32,399 nt of DNA from Deltaproteobacteria bacterium (GTDB taxonomy: Bacteria; Desulfobacterota; Desulfobulbia; Desulfobulbales; Desulfurivibrionaceae), in the NCBI GenBank assembly GCA_021802645.1, contig JAJZRO010000021.1, positions 2,146-34,544 on the forward strand, given 5' to 3'. Each line of letters opens with the position of its first letter. Position 1 is the first letter of the stretch. This document shows positions 1 through 6,734 of this stretch, piece after piece. A program made the translations under genes and the position numbers. The notes beneath the pieces were generated by a model. That model was given only the letters and a program-made list of their open reading frames with translations, ran no database searches and was not told the DNA's origin.

Positions 1-680
1 GCCACCTGCACGGCCCCGTCGTTGAGGGACAGGCTGATATTCCGCAGGCTTTTGGCCGTGCTCTTCGAGATCAGGAACGAGATGACCGCCCCGGCCACGA
101 TGGCGGCGGCACCCAAGGCAAGGGCGAGAATGCCCAGGTACTTGGCCCGGTCCCTGGTGGTCTGGGTCTTCTGGGCGGCGGCGGTCATGCCATCCTCATG
201 CAGCTTGTCCAGCGGCGCGGCGATAACCATGGCCTTTTCCTTCATGATGGGGTCATGGCTGAGCCGCTCCGCCTCCGGGGCGGCAGCCATGGCCTTGAAG
301 GCCTTGAGATAGGCATCGGAAAGATCCACGACCTGTTTGGTCAGATCAACGACGGCGGATTGGTCGGTTTTCTTGGCCAGGGCACTGATGGTGTCCATCT
401 CATCCTGGAGTTTGTAGATCTGCTCGTCGACCTGTTTGGCTGCCGACTCGTCGTGCCGGAATTCAAAGTCCTTTTGCGCGTGACGGGCCTCCAGCAGGGC
501 AATCTTGGCGGCGTTGGTCCGCATGGCGATGGCCATTTCATTCTCGGTGAGACTGGTAAAGCCCGAGGTGGTGGTTATCACCGCGAACTGGCTGATGCCG
601 AGAGCCACGGCGAGCAGCACCAGGACGACGGTGAAGCCGAGTCCGATCTTTTTACCAATGGTGGTTTGTGTCTTGCGCAT
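1..680 (-). CDS. Methyl-accepting chemotaxis protein, N-terminal part (cut by window edge)
   Basis: Read on minus from ATG at 680, the frame stays open to the window edge, giving about 226 residues. The product begins MRKTQTTIGKKIGLGF, has a first membrane segment at about residues 11-33, a helical periplasmic-type region rich in Lys, Glu and Ala (about 35-180, resembling a four-helix-bundle sensor) and a second membrane segment at about 182-205, followed by the start of a HAMP-like stretch. This is the N-terminal plan of a chemoreceptor; the HAMP remainder and the methyl-accepting signalling domain lie outside the window. It would sense a ligand in the periplasm and control CheA through CheW. 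A GGAGG sits 14 nt and GGGGAG directly upstream of the ATG. It follows the DUF445 gene on the same strand after 133 bp. The ligand cannot be inferred. Confidence 0.85.
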   Translation of the reverse strand, partial: MRKTQTTIGKKIGLGFTVVLVLLAVALGISQFAVITTTSGFTSLTENEMAIAMRTNAAKIALLEARHAQKDFEFRHDESAAKQVDEQIYKLQDEMDTISALAKKTDQSAVVDLTKQVVDLSDAYLKAFKAMAAAPEAERLSHDPIMKEKAMVIAAPLDKLHEDGMTAAAQKTQTTRDRAKYLGILALALGAAAIVAGAVISFLISKSTAKSLRNISLSLNDGAVQV

Positions 681-813
681 CTCCCCTTTTTCCTCCCCAA
701 TGTTGCGATGCAAGCCGGATTGACAGAATGCAGTCCCAAGCATAGCGGGAACCAGGCCGAAAAAGCAAGAAAATTGGAGAGGATTGGGGTGCGAGACAGC
801 AGGGGGTCAGGGA

Positions 814-1689
814 TTAGCTAGGGGGCAGGAGCAGAAGAGCGACGAGGCCGAGGCCCAGGCCAAGGAGGGTGCCCAGGAGCGCGATGCTATTGGTCCGCCG
901 GGCCATGGTCCGTCGCAGCATGGCTTCATACTCGCGCGGGGCGATTTCCTCCACCCGTTGGGCCGCCATGGTTTTGATGTTCATGGTGGCGAACAGCGCC
1001 GGTATCTCGCGAATCAGCAGGGTGCGCACTTCCCGCAACAGGAGGGTGGTCAGGCCTTGCTGCACTTCGGCGGGCACCAGGTTGGCGAGTGGGCCGATGG
1101 GCTGGGCCAGTACCCTGTCCGTCAGCAGTTGGGCCAGCAAGGTGTCGAGCAGTCGCTTGCCTTGCGGGGAACGGATAAGCGCGATGAGGTTCTCGATCTC
1201 CGTCGTGTCGGCGGCCATCCCCTGGCGGCTCAACTCCTGCCGCAGATTCTCGGCAAAGGCCGGGCTGTCGAGGTGGTGGTGGAGCAGTTGCTGGGAGCGG
1301 AGGCGGAGCACCTTGCCGCCCATTTCGTAAACGCCGCGGAAGCGGCTGGGCACCAGGCTGGCGGCCGGACCGAGATCGTGATCGAGCAGCTCGGCGAGAC
1401 GTGTTTCGATGGTGTGGCGCAGGTCTTCCGCGAAATGCGGGTCGGCCAGGACAGCGTCGATTTCCTCGCGGCTTAAGAGGTCGCTGCCCACCCTTTCGCC
1501 GATGGCGGCGGCCAGGTGATGGCGGCCGGCGGCAAAGGCGCCGGGGGTGAACGGCAGGGTGAGACCAAAGAGGCGCCAGGGGCGGCGCGGTTTGAAGAGC
1601 AGGAAGATGGCCAGACGGCTGGCGGTGTAACCGGCAAGGGTGCCGATAAGCGGCGGGCCGAGGCTGGCAATGAGCTGCGGATCGACCAT
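814..1689 (-). CDS. DUF445 family membrane protein
   Basis: A 291-residue protein of the DUF445 family, whose function is unknown. Recognition rests on the N-terminus: a hydrophobic segment at about residues 10-32 ending in LFKPRRPWRLFG and followed by LPFTPGAFAAGRHHLA, which matches the family signature of a membrane helix, then F(R/K)P..PW..FG..PFTPG. The middle is a charged, amphipathic helical region with repeats of the form LLSREEIDAVLADP, and the last 20 residues form a second membrane helix. Members sit in the inner membrane with a large helical soluble domain. It starts 5 bp after the stop of the prephenate dehydratase-dehydrogenase gene, so the two are probably co-transcribed and translationally close, but no functional link to aromatic amino acids is evident. 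Confidence 0.8.
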   Translation of the reverse strand: MVDPQLIASLGPPLIGTLAGYTASRLAIFLLFKPRRPWRLFGLTLPFTPGAFAAGRHHLAAAIGERVGSDLLSREEIDAVLADPHFAEDLRHTIETRLAELLDHDLGPAASLVPSRFRGVYEMGGKVLRLRSQQLLHHHLDSPAFAENLRQELSRQGMAADTTEIENLIALIRSPQGKRLLDTLLAQLLTDRVLAQPIGPLANLVPAEVQQGLTTLLLREVRTLLIREIPALFATMNIKTMAAQRVEEIAPREYEAMLRRTMARRTNSIALLGTLLGLGLGLVALLLLPPS

Positions 1690-1694
1690 CGCGG

Positions 1695-3371
1695 TCAGCG
1701 GCTGATGATCCGGCCCAGGGTTTTATCGACCTCCAGCGCTTGCCGCATGCGGTTGCGCAGGAAGTCGTCGGTAAGATAGCCGCGGTTGGCTTCGATGAGT
1801 CGGCAGAGCCCCTCGATGTTGCCGGCGTCGGCCAAGTCGAGCACCCGCAGCAGGTTGGCGGCAAAGGCATGGGCAATGGCGCGCCCCTCGCCGGGGCTGG
1901 CCAGAATCTCGCCGTAGGTGCGGGCGTTCTGGATGTGGACCCGGGCCAGGGAGAGGATCGAGTAGAGCGAGGTGAGCGTCGAGTGGCTTTCGATGGCCTC
2001 CGGCGCGATTTCCTTCTCCTTCAGGGTCATGGCCAGGGCGATGGAGATGGCGGTGGGCAACTTCTGGCTCACCCCCATCATCAGATCATGCCGCGGTGCG
2101 CTGTCCAGGCAGATATTGGCGCCGTGTTTGTAGAGGAAGGATTCGAACTCGCTGCACAACACGCCGCTCTTGGGCGTGCGGACCACCGAGGCGTTCTTGT
2201 CCTTCATGGTGGCGGCCTTGGGCCCCCAAAGGTTGTGGACCAGCAGTACCTCGACCCCTGGCTTGGTATGGGCCAAGGCGGTCGCCAGGATGTTTTCCGC
2301 CGCGCCGGCGAGCAGGATCAGGGCCTGATCCTCCTTGAGCAGCGGACCGTACTGGCGGATGGTGGCCTCGGTGGCGCTGATCGGCACGCAGATCACCACC
2401 ACGTCCACCTGCGGGATCATCTGCTCCGGCCGCAGTTCGGTGGTGCGGCCGGTGACCAGGGTTTCGTAGCCCTCACTGGCCAACCGCTTGGCGAACCAGA
2501 GGCTCATGTCGCCGGAGCCGATAAAGCCGAAGCTCTTGATCCGTTTGGTCCGCATGTCGAGCCGCGGATAGCTGCCGAGCACCCGCAGGGCATCGCGTTC
2601 CTGCACCACCTGCCGCTCGATGCGGGCCAGCGCCTCGGCCACCGCCGGGTCGGCGGCGTGGCCTTCCATCTCGAAGAAGAAGCGCAGCTTTTGGCTGGTC
2701 GGGTCGGTCTCGGTCTGCATGTCGAGCAGGTTGATGCCGCGGCTGGAGAATTCGCCCAACAGCTCGTAGAGGATGCCGACCCGGTCTTTCAGCGGTTCGG
2801 TGGTGACGGCGGTGGCGTCGTAGCCGGTGGCCGGCGGCAGCGCGCGGCCGATGAGGGCGAAACGGGTGCTGTTGTAGGGAGTGATCTCCCGTTCGCGGAG
2901 CACGAGGCCGAGTCGTTTCAAGACCTCCTCGGTGTCGATCACCGCGCGGTCGGTAAGATTCTGGGCGACGATCTCCCGCACTGCCAGCTCCAGATCGTTC
3001 ACCGCGATGAGGGTGGCATCCGGGAAGCGGCTGGTGAGGTAATCCCGGCACTGGCGCAGGCTGGTGGACTTGGCGATGATGGTGCGCACCCGTGTGGTCT
3101 GGTCGAGGCCGCCCAGGGAGAGGTGGATCGCCAGCATGGTGTTGCCGATCCAGTGGCCTTTGGCCGTGCGCATGTGGGCGAAAAATTCCCGGCTGTGCCC
3201 CTCGCGGGTGTTGTAAACCGGAACCAGGGCCTGGTCGGTCTCGCCCCGCTGGAATGCCTCGAAGACGGCAGTCATGTGGGGGCAGACCACGATGGTGGCC
3301 AGCGGGTCGTATTGCCGGGCCGCCTGCCAGGCGTGGGAGCCTTCCGGCCCTATGGTGGCGATTGTGGCCAT
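1695..3371 (-). CDS. Fused prephenate dehydratase - ACT - prephenate dehydrogenase
   Basis: A 558-residue fusion covering both branches from prephenate. Residues 1-180 resemble prephenate dehydratase (prephenate to phenylpyruvate), opening with IGPEGSHAWQAA and carrying the TRF motif at 169-171 (YNSTRFALIG). Residues about 193-265 form an ACT domain (DRVGILYELLGEFSSRGINLLDMQTE). From about 278 there is a Rossmann fold (GFIGSGDM, 282-289) and a TyrA-like prephenate dehydrogenase with the catalytic-type histidine at about 379 (LLVHNLWGPKAA, in the place of the usual HPMFGP). There is no chorismate mutase domain. The ACT lacks the usual GALxxxL and ESRP phenylalanine-binding motifs (here VGILYELL and QTETDP), and the dehydratase segment has VPVYNTREG where VPxENSxxG is usual, so regulation, and perhaps dehydratase activity, may differ. 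The ATG at 3371 follows AGGA and a promoter at 3416-3444. Confidence 0.85.
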   Translation of the reverse strand: MATIATIGPEGSHAWQAARQYDPLATIVVCPHMTAVFEAFQRGETDQALVPVYNTREGHSREFFAHMRTAKGHWIGNTMLAIHLSLGGLDQTTRVRTIIAKSTSLRQCRDYLTSRFPDATLIAVNDLELAVREIVAQNLTDRAVIDTEEVLKRLGLVLREREITPYNSTRFALIGRALPPATGYDATAVTTEPLKDRVGILYELLGEFSSRGINLLDMQTETDPTSQKLRFFFEMEGHAADPAVAEALARIERQVVQERDALRVLGSYPRLDMRTKRIKSFGFIGSGDMSLWFAKRLASEGYETLVTGRTTELRPEQMIPQVDVVVICVPISATEATIRQYGPLLKEDQALILLAGAAENILATALAHTKPGVEVLLVHNLWGPKAATMKDKNASVVRTPKSGVLCSEFESFLYKHGANICLDSAPRHDLMMGVSQKLPTAISIALAMTLKEKEIAPEAIESHSTLTSLYSILSLARVHIQNARTYGEILASPGEGRAIAHAFAANLLRVLDLADAGNIEGLCRLIEANRGYLTDDFLRNRMRQALEVDKTLGRIISR

Positions 3372-3415
3372 CGTGAGGTTCCTGATTTACAAGTCATGTT
3401 GCACGGTTATTCTCC

Positions 3416-3444
3416 TATGTAGTGTGTTCCGATCAGGCGGTCAA
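3416..3444 (-). promoter_or_regulatory. Sigma-70-type promoter for the prephenate dehydratase-dehydrogenase gene
   Basis: On minus, TTGACC at 3444-3439 (5 of 6 to TTGACA), a 17-bp spacer, and TACATA at 3421-3416 (3 of 6 to TATAAT). The start would fall near 3409, about 38 nt before the ATG at 3371. The -35 and spacing are good and the -10 is poor. It implies that the aromatic gene pair can be transcribed separately from the chemotaxis genes upstream. Confidence 0.45.
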
Positions 3445-3527
3445 CCGTTTTTCACACGCCGTGGCCGAGCGGATATCCGCGATGCGGACGCGGGCGACAG
3501 GGAGAGCGAGGCGGGCAACTGCGGGAA

Positions 3528-3920
3528 TCAGACGGGAAGCGGGGCCGGGTGATGGAGGAGGTCGGCCACCCGACGGAGGAGGTCGGCCGGTTGGAAGGGC
3601 TTGTCGAGGTAAGCCGCGCAGCGACGGCGTCGCACCTTGCAGGCCACCTCGCGGTTGCCGTAGCCGGTGATGACGATGACCGGAATGGCGATTCGTCGTT
3701 CGTGGAGCCGGTCGATGAGTTCCAGACCACCGAGTTCCGGCATCTGGAGGTCGGTGATCAGCAGGTGGAAGGGGGAGGCCGCCGGGTGAGCCAGTTTGTG
3801 CAGCGCCTCGTCGCCGTCGGCGGCCACTTCCACCTCGTAGCCTTCCTGGCGGAGGAGCAGCGACAGGGCAAGGCGGATGTGTCTTTCGTCTTCCGCGATG
3901 AGGATGCGTGGCGCTTTCAT
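3528..3920 (-). CDS. Single-domain response regulator (CheY-like receiver)
   Basis: A 130-residue stand-alone receiver domain. It has the acidic pocket (ILIAEDERHIR), the phospho-acceptor aspartate in LLITDLQMPELGG (about residue 57), the switch threonine in VIVITGYG and the invariant lysine in YLDKPF. There is no output domain, so it would act by protein-protein contact like CheY, or as a phosphate sink. The stretch ACKVRRRRCAAYLDKPF is unusually arginine- and cysteine-rich where most receivers read AxxALxxGAxxYLxKP. It follows cheD on the same strand with a 120-bp gap containing a perfect 16-bp stem hairpin. No clear ribosome site precedes the ATG at 3920. The context suggests chemotaxis or a related pathway, but no kinase partner is directly attached. 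Confidence 0.88.
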   Translation of the reverse strand: MKAPRILIAEDERHIRLALSLLLRQEGYEVEVAADGDEALHKLAHPAASPFHLLITDLQMPELGGLELIDRLHERRIAIPVIVITGYGNREVACKVRRRRCAAYLDKPFQPADLLRRVADLLHHPAPLPV

Positions 3921-3956
3921 GGGGCTCGCCGGGGTCGCCGTCGTGGCGGGAAGGGC

Positions 3957-3994
3957 ATGCTGGAAGGCGGTAGGGGGATACCGCCTTCCAGCAT
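3957..3994 (-). repeat. Perfect 16-bp inverted repeat between cheD and the receiver gene
   Basis: Plus-strand arms ATGCTGGAAGGCGGTA (3957-3972) and TACCGCCTTCCAGCAT (3979-3994) are exact reverse complements around a 6-nt loop. In the minus-strand transcript the loop reads UCCCCC. No U-tract follows on either strand, so it is not a standard intrinsic terminator. It could protect mRNA ends, act as a processing site, or cause partial termination between cheD and the receiver gene. A weaker 6-bp palindrome (GAGAAA/TTTCTC, 3998-4016) lies alongside. Confidence 0.8.
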
Positions 3995-4040
3995 AAGGAG
4001 AAAGAGGGGGTTTCTCTTGCCCTTGAGCCGTAAGGTTTGG

Positions 4041-4634
4041 TTAGTTTTTCCGGCGGCATTCGCTGGGGATCTCATGCTCGTCCACTCGTGAGTTTTTGAC
4101 CCGCCGCAGCAGGACCTCGCCGTTTTCCGTATTGAAAAAGACCTTGTAGCCTTGCTCGCCGCCGACACATTCGGCCACCAGCGGCAGGTCGTGTTCTCGC
4201 AGCGCCCGGCGCGCGGCCTCGACGTTCCGGCGGCCGATGGTGGCGGCCTCCTCGTCGGCTTCGGCATCAGCCGGGAGCAGGTTGGCCCCGCCGAAGAGCT
4301 TGGCCTTGATTTTGGCGGGAAGCACTTTGTGACGCCGGGTCAACTCCTCCAGCATGTTGCTGACGCAGCTATCCACGCAGCAGTGCGGGTTGTCGCGTTG
4401 CATGTGCGCCTCCGACCGCGACGGCAGGATGCAGTGGCACATGGCGCCGATTTTGGTCGTCGGGCTATAGAGGCAGACCGAGACGCAGGAGCCGAGCACG
4501 GTGCTGATCAGGGTCGGGGTCGCGGCCACGTGCATCTCCCCCGGCTTGAGGTCGACCGAGGTCAAGCGGGCGCGCAGGGCATCGAGTTCCTTCGCCGAGG
4601 CCTTGATCGGGATGTGTGGCAGGTTGGCGGGCAT
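4041..4634 (-). CDS. cheD: Chemoreceptor glutamine deamidase CheD
   Basis: A 197-residue CheD. The family deamidates specific glutamines on chemoreceptors (and can act as a phosphatase partner of CheC), tuning receptor methylation and adaptation. The catalytic cysteine lies in VLGSCVSVCLY (C50) and the catalytic histidine in GAMCHCILP (H67), with the usual 17-residue separation. The residue six before the cysteine, Thr in Thermotoga CheD, is Ser44 here. Conserved KIKAKLFGGANLL and TIGRRNVEAARRAL follow. It is richer in cysteine than usual (CHC, HCCVDSC). The start chosen (MPANLPHIPIK) is the first ATG in frame; SD pairing is weak, with GGAAG about 15 nt upstream. It lies between cheW and a single-domain response regulator, and the chemoreceptor at the left edge is a possible substrate. 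Confidence 0.93.
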   Translation of the reverse strand: MPANLPHIPIKASAKELDALRARLTSVDLKPGEMHVAATPTLISTVLGSCVSVCLYSPTTKIGAMCHCILPSRSEAHMQRDNPHCCVDSCVSNMLEELTRRHKVLPAKIKAKLFGGANLLPADAEADEEAATIGRRNVEAARRALREHDLPLVAECVGGEQGYKVFFNTENGEVLLRRVKNSRVDEHEIPSECRRKN

Positions 4635-4682
4635 CGCGTCGAATGGTTTCTTCCATATTATTGGTTGCGGAATCAGCCTTGA

Positions 4683-4716
4683 CCTCCTGCCAGACCCTTG
4701 CGGGTCTGGCAGGAGG
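4683..4716 (-). repeat. Perfect 15-bp hairpin upstream of cheD
   Basis: Arms CCTCCTGCCAGACCC (4683-4697) and GGGTCTGGCAGGAGG (4702-4716) are exact complements with a 4-nt loop, a very stable structure. It lies in the 127-bp cheW-cheD gap, one base from a second perfect hairpin. In the transcript the 3' arm ends GGCAGGAGG; this Shine-Dalgarno-like sequence would be buried in the stem, but it is about 50 nt from the cheD ATG, too far to be its ribosome site. There is no U-tract. Confidence 0.8.
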
Positions 4717-4717
4717 C

Positions 4718-4746
4718 TTGGTCCGATGAGGGGGGTATCGGACCAA
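4718..4746 (-). repeat. Perfect 10-bp hairpin downstream of cheW
   Basis: Arms TTGGTCCGAT (4718-4727) and ATCGGACCAA (4737-4746) pair exactly around a 9-nt loop that reads ACCCCCCUC in the minus-strand transcript. It begins 15 nt after the cheW stop and is directly followed by the 15-bp hairpin at 4683-4716. Together they could stabilise the cheW mRNA end or reduce read-through into cheD. Without a U-tract I do not call it a terminator. Confidence 0.8.
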
Positions 4747-4761
4747 CGGCATTCGGATGCG

Positions 4762-5106
4762 CTAATGCGTGGTGCCGAGCACCAGTTCGTAGGCTGCGGC
4801 CTCTGATTCTACGAGGGCGCCGAGGATGATCGCCGCATGCTGCCCGGTTTCTCCGGCAAGTATGCAGATCTGCTCTTCCTGCGGCAAGGGCAGGAGAGAG
4901 GTGCCCATGCGCAGGTCAATGACCGGTACGGTCTTGCCGTGGAAGGAGATCAGGCCGAAGACCGTGTTGTTTCCTTGCCGCATGGCGGTCACCGGCAGCA
5001 TGCCCACGATTTCCTTGATGGTGATATTGTTCAGCGTCTGGCCGGCAAGGGGACCGGCGGAGAGGATGGTTGTTGTCCTTGGTGTGTGCGTGATCAGGGT
5101 ACTCAT
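4762..5106 (-). CDS. cheW: Short CheW-like chemotaxis coupling protein
   Basis: A 114-residue CheW-domain protein, compared with about 150-170 for standard CheW. The family signature is clear in the middle: NITIKEIVGMLPVTAM, then VFGLISFHGKTVPVIDLRMG (the motif vrGvinlRGkvvPviDLr) and a strand pair ending AAIILGALVES. The first beta strands that normally carry a YLtFxLGxExYgidI motif are replaced by a Ser/Thr-rich segment (MSTLITHTPRTTTILSAG), and the C-terminal helix region is missing. CheW links chemoreceptors to CheA; a minimal version might form a non-standard coupling layer. No cheA lies in the window. The weak ribosome site is AGGGGG before the ATG. A tandem sigma-70/sigma-54-like promoter region lies 60-120 bp upstream, and cheD follows. 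Confidence 0.8.
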   Translation of the reverse strand: MSTLITHTPRTTTILSAGPLAGQTLNNITIKEIVGMLPVTAMRQGNNTVFGLISFHGKTVPVIDLRMGTSLLPLPQEEQICILAGETGQHAAIILGALVESEAAAYELVLGTTH

Positions 5107-5167
5107 GTGGCACCCCCTGTTTGCTTGCGTTTGTCTCGGCTTCCACCTTTAGTTGTCTTTTTTCCTT

Positions 5168-5183
5168 TGGAAGAAGCGTGCCA
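5168..5183 (-). promoter_or_regulatory. Sigma-54-like promoter upstream of cheW
   Basis: Read on minus: TGGCACG (5183-5177), 4 nt, TTCCA (5172-5168). The sigma-54 consensus is TGGCACG-N4-TTGCW, so the -24 half is perfect and the only mismatch is in the conserved GC of the -12 half (CC here). A start near 5156 would give a 50-nt leader for cheW. A sigma-54 activator gene lies 1.6 kb upstream on the same strand. The -12 mismatch is at an important base, so activity is uncertain. Confidence 0.4.
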
Positions 5184-5195
5184 ATACGCGATTTT

Positions 5196-5224
5196 TTTAT
5201 AACTTATTGAAATAACTATGTAAA
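5196..5224 (-). promoter_or_regulatory. Sigma-70-type promoter upstream of cheW
   Basis: On minus, TTTACA (5224-5219), a spacer of exactly 17 bp, and TATAAA (5201-5196). Each hexamer matches 5 of 6. The surrounding 60 bp are strikingly AT-rich against the GC-rich genome. The predicted start near 5189 leaves a leader of about 83 nt and lies just upstream of the sigma-54-like element, so the two promoters would be stacked. Confidence 0.65.
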
Positions 5225-5378
5225 ATCTGTGGCAACCGGCGGGGGCCTGGGGAAAGTCCAGCAGGTTTTCTTGATGGGAAAGGGCTGGCCGCGTGGAACA
5301 GCACCACCGGCGGGCGGCTGACGGCATCAAGGTTCGGTGGCGATCAATAAATATTGACATGGCTGGAAAGATCGCGGG

Positions 5379-6731
5379 TCAGGAGATGACCGCCGGGAAG
5401 ATGGCCGCGACGGTAGTGCCCTTGCTGGGTTGCGAGGTGAATTCAAGCCGGCCGCCGTGTTCCTCCATGATGCCGGCGGAGATCGAAAGGCCCAGACCGG
5501 TGCCGCCGGTATCGCGCTTGGTGGTGAAGAAGGGGTCCTGGACGTGCTTGAGGTTCCTTTTGCTGATGCCGCAGCCGCTGTCCCGCACCCTGAGCACCAC
5601 CTCCTTGCCCTTTTTGGCGGTGGTGGTGGCAATGGTGAGGCGTTGCTCCGGATCGGGCAGCGATTGGTAGGCGTTCTGGATCAGGTTGATCACCACCTGT
5701 TCGGCCCGCTGGAAGTTGCCGCGGAGAGGCGGCAGGGCCTCGCCATACTCCACCACCAGATGGTTGGTGGCCTTTTTGAGGGGGGTGGCCAGCAGGGTGA
5801 GAGCCGCCCGCACCACCTGGTTCAGGTCGAAGAGCTGATCCATGGCGGCGGTGCCTTGGCGGGCATAGTCGCGCAGATTGAGGACGATCTTCTTGATCCG
5901 TTCCGAACCGTCGGCAATGCCGGCGAAGAGTTCCGGCACATGGTGGCGCATCTCGGAATAGGGGATCCCGGCCACCAGGAAGTCGCCGTGTTCCGCGAGG
6001 TGCGCCTCGAGGATCGGCACGAAATCCTCCCAGGCCTGCCGGAGAATGGGGGTGTTGATGGTGATGAAGTTGTTGGGGTTGTTGATCTCGTGGGCCACGC
6101 CCGCCACCAGCACGCCGAGGGAGGCCATCTTGTCCGCCTCGATGAGTTGCTGCCGCCGTTGCTCCGCCTCCTTTTCCGCCCGGATTCTGGCCTTGATATC
6201 CTTCTGTAGCTGTCGGTTGGTGGTGGCCAGCTCGGCAGTGCGTTCCGCGACCAGGTGTTCCAGGTGGTCCCGGTGCTCCGAGAGCTGGCGGGCCGCCTTT
6301 TCGAGCAGGAGTTGTTTTTCCCGCAACTGCCGGACGAGCCCCAGCCGTTCCATGGCCTTTGCAAAGGCCATCTCCAGTTCCTGGATGGAGATCGGCTTGG
6401 GCAGGTAGTTGATGGCGCCCTGCCGCATGGCCTCCACCGCCGTCGTGACCTCATGCTGGCCGGAGGCCATGATGCACTGGAGGTCGGGCTGGAGGTGGAG
6501 CGCCTCGCGCAGCAGGGTGAGACCATTCATTCCCGGCATCAGGATGTCGGTGAGCAGGATGTCGCAAGGGTGCTGGCGGAGCAGTTCCAGGGCCTTGGCG
6601 CCGCTGTCGGCGGTGCGGATGGCGTAGCCCAGCTTGGTGGCTTGGCTGGCAACGAGGCGGAGGACCAGCGGTTCGTCGTCCACCGCCAGGACGGAGCCCT
6701 TGGATGTTGCCGTCGAGGAGGAGGGCGGCAT
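5379..6731 (-). CDS. Receiver - histidine kinase (REC-HisKA-HATPase)
   Basis: A 450-residue cytoplasmic kinase with its receiver at the N-terminus. The REC domain is at about residues 12-125: acidic pair in VLAVDDEP, acceptor D62 in LLTDILMPGMNG, Lys112 in YLPKP. A coiled coil rich in Glu, Arg and Gln (about 126-200) leads to the HisKA phosphorylation site H214 in GVAHEINNP. The HATPase_c domain has the N box (NLIQNAYQSL, N353), the G1 box (DSGCGIS, 384-390), the F box (DPFFTTK) and the G2 box (GTGLGLSIS). There is no membrane segment, so it is controlled through its receiver or by partner proteins. The gene starts 3 bp after the stop of the NtrC-like regulator, so the two form an operon and almost certainly a phosphorelay. 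A role in chemotaxis or motility is inferred only from the adjacent cheW operon. Confidence 0.92.
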   Translation of the reverse strand: MPPSSSTATSKGSVLAVDDEPLVLRLVASQATKLGYAIRTADSGAKALELLRQHPCDILLTDILMPGMNGLTLLREALHLQPDLQCIMASGQHEVTTAVEAMRQGAINYLPKPISIQELEMAFAKAMERLGLVRQLREKQLLLEKAARQLSEHRDHLEHLVAERTAELATTNRQLQKDIKARIRAEKEAEQRRQQLIEADKMASLGVLVAGVAHEINNPNNFITINTPILRQAWEDFVPILEAHLAEHGDFLVAGIPYSEMRHHVPELFAGIADGSERIKKIVLNLRDYARQGTAAMDQLFDLNQVVRAALTLLATPLKKATNHLVVEYGEALPPLRGNFQRAEQVVINLIQNAYQSLPDPEQRLTIATTTAKKGKEVVLRVRDSGCGISKRNLKHVQDPFFTTKRDTGGTGLGLSISAGIMEEHGGRLEFTSQPSKGTTVAAIFPAVIS

Positions 6732-6734
6732 GGC

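Noticed and set aside
1740-3422. 560-codon frame on plus opposite the prephenate fusion
   Set aside because: Gly/Gln/His-rich shadow without domains; the minus-strand protein is clearly real.
5225-5378. Possible riboswitch or structured RNA in the gap between the kinase and cheW
   Set aside because: I looked for a c-di-GMP (GEMM) or other known aptamer pattern on both strands and saw none.
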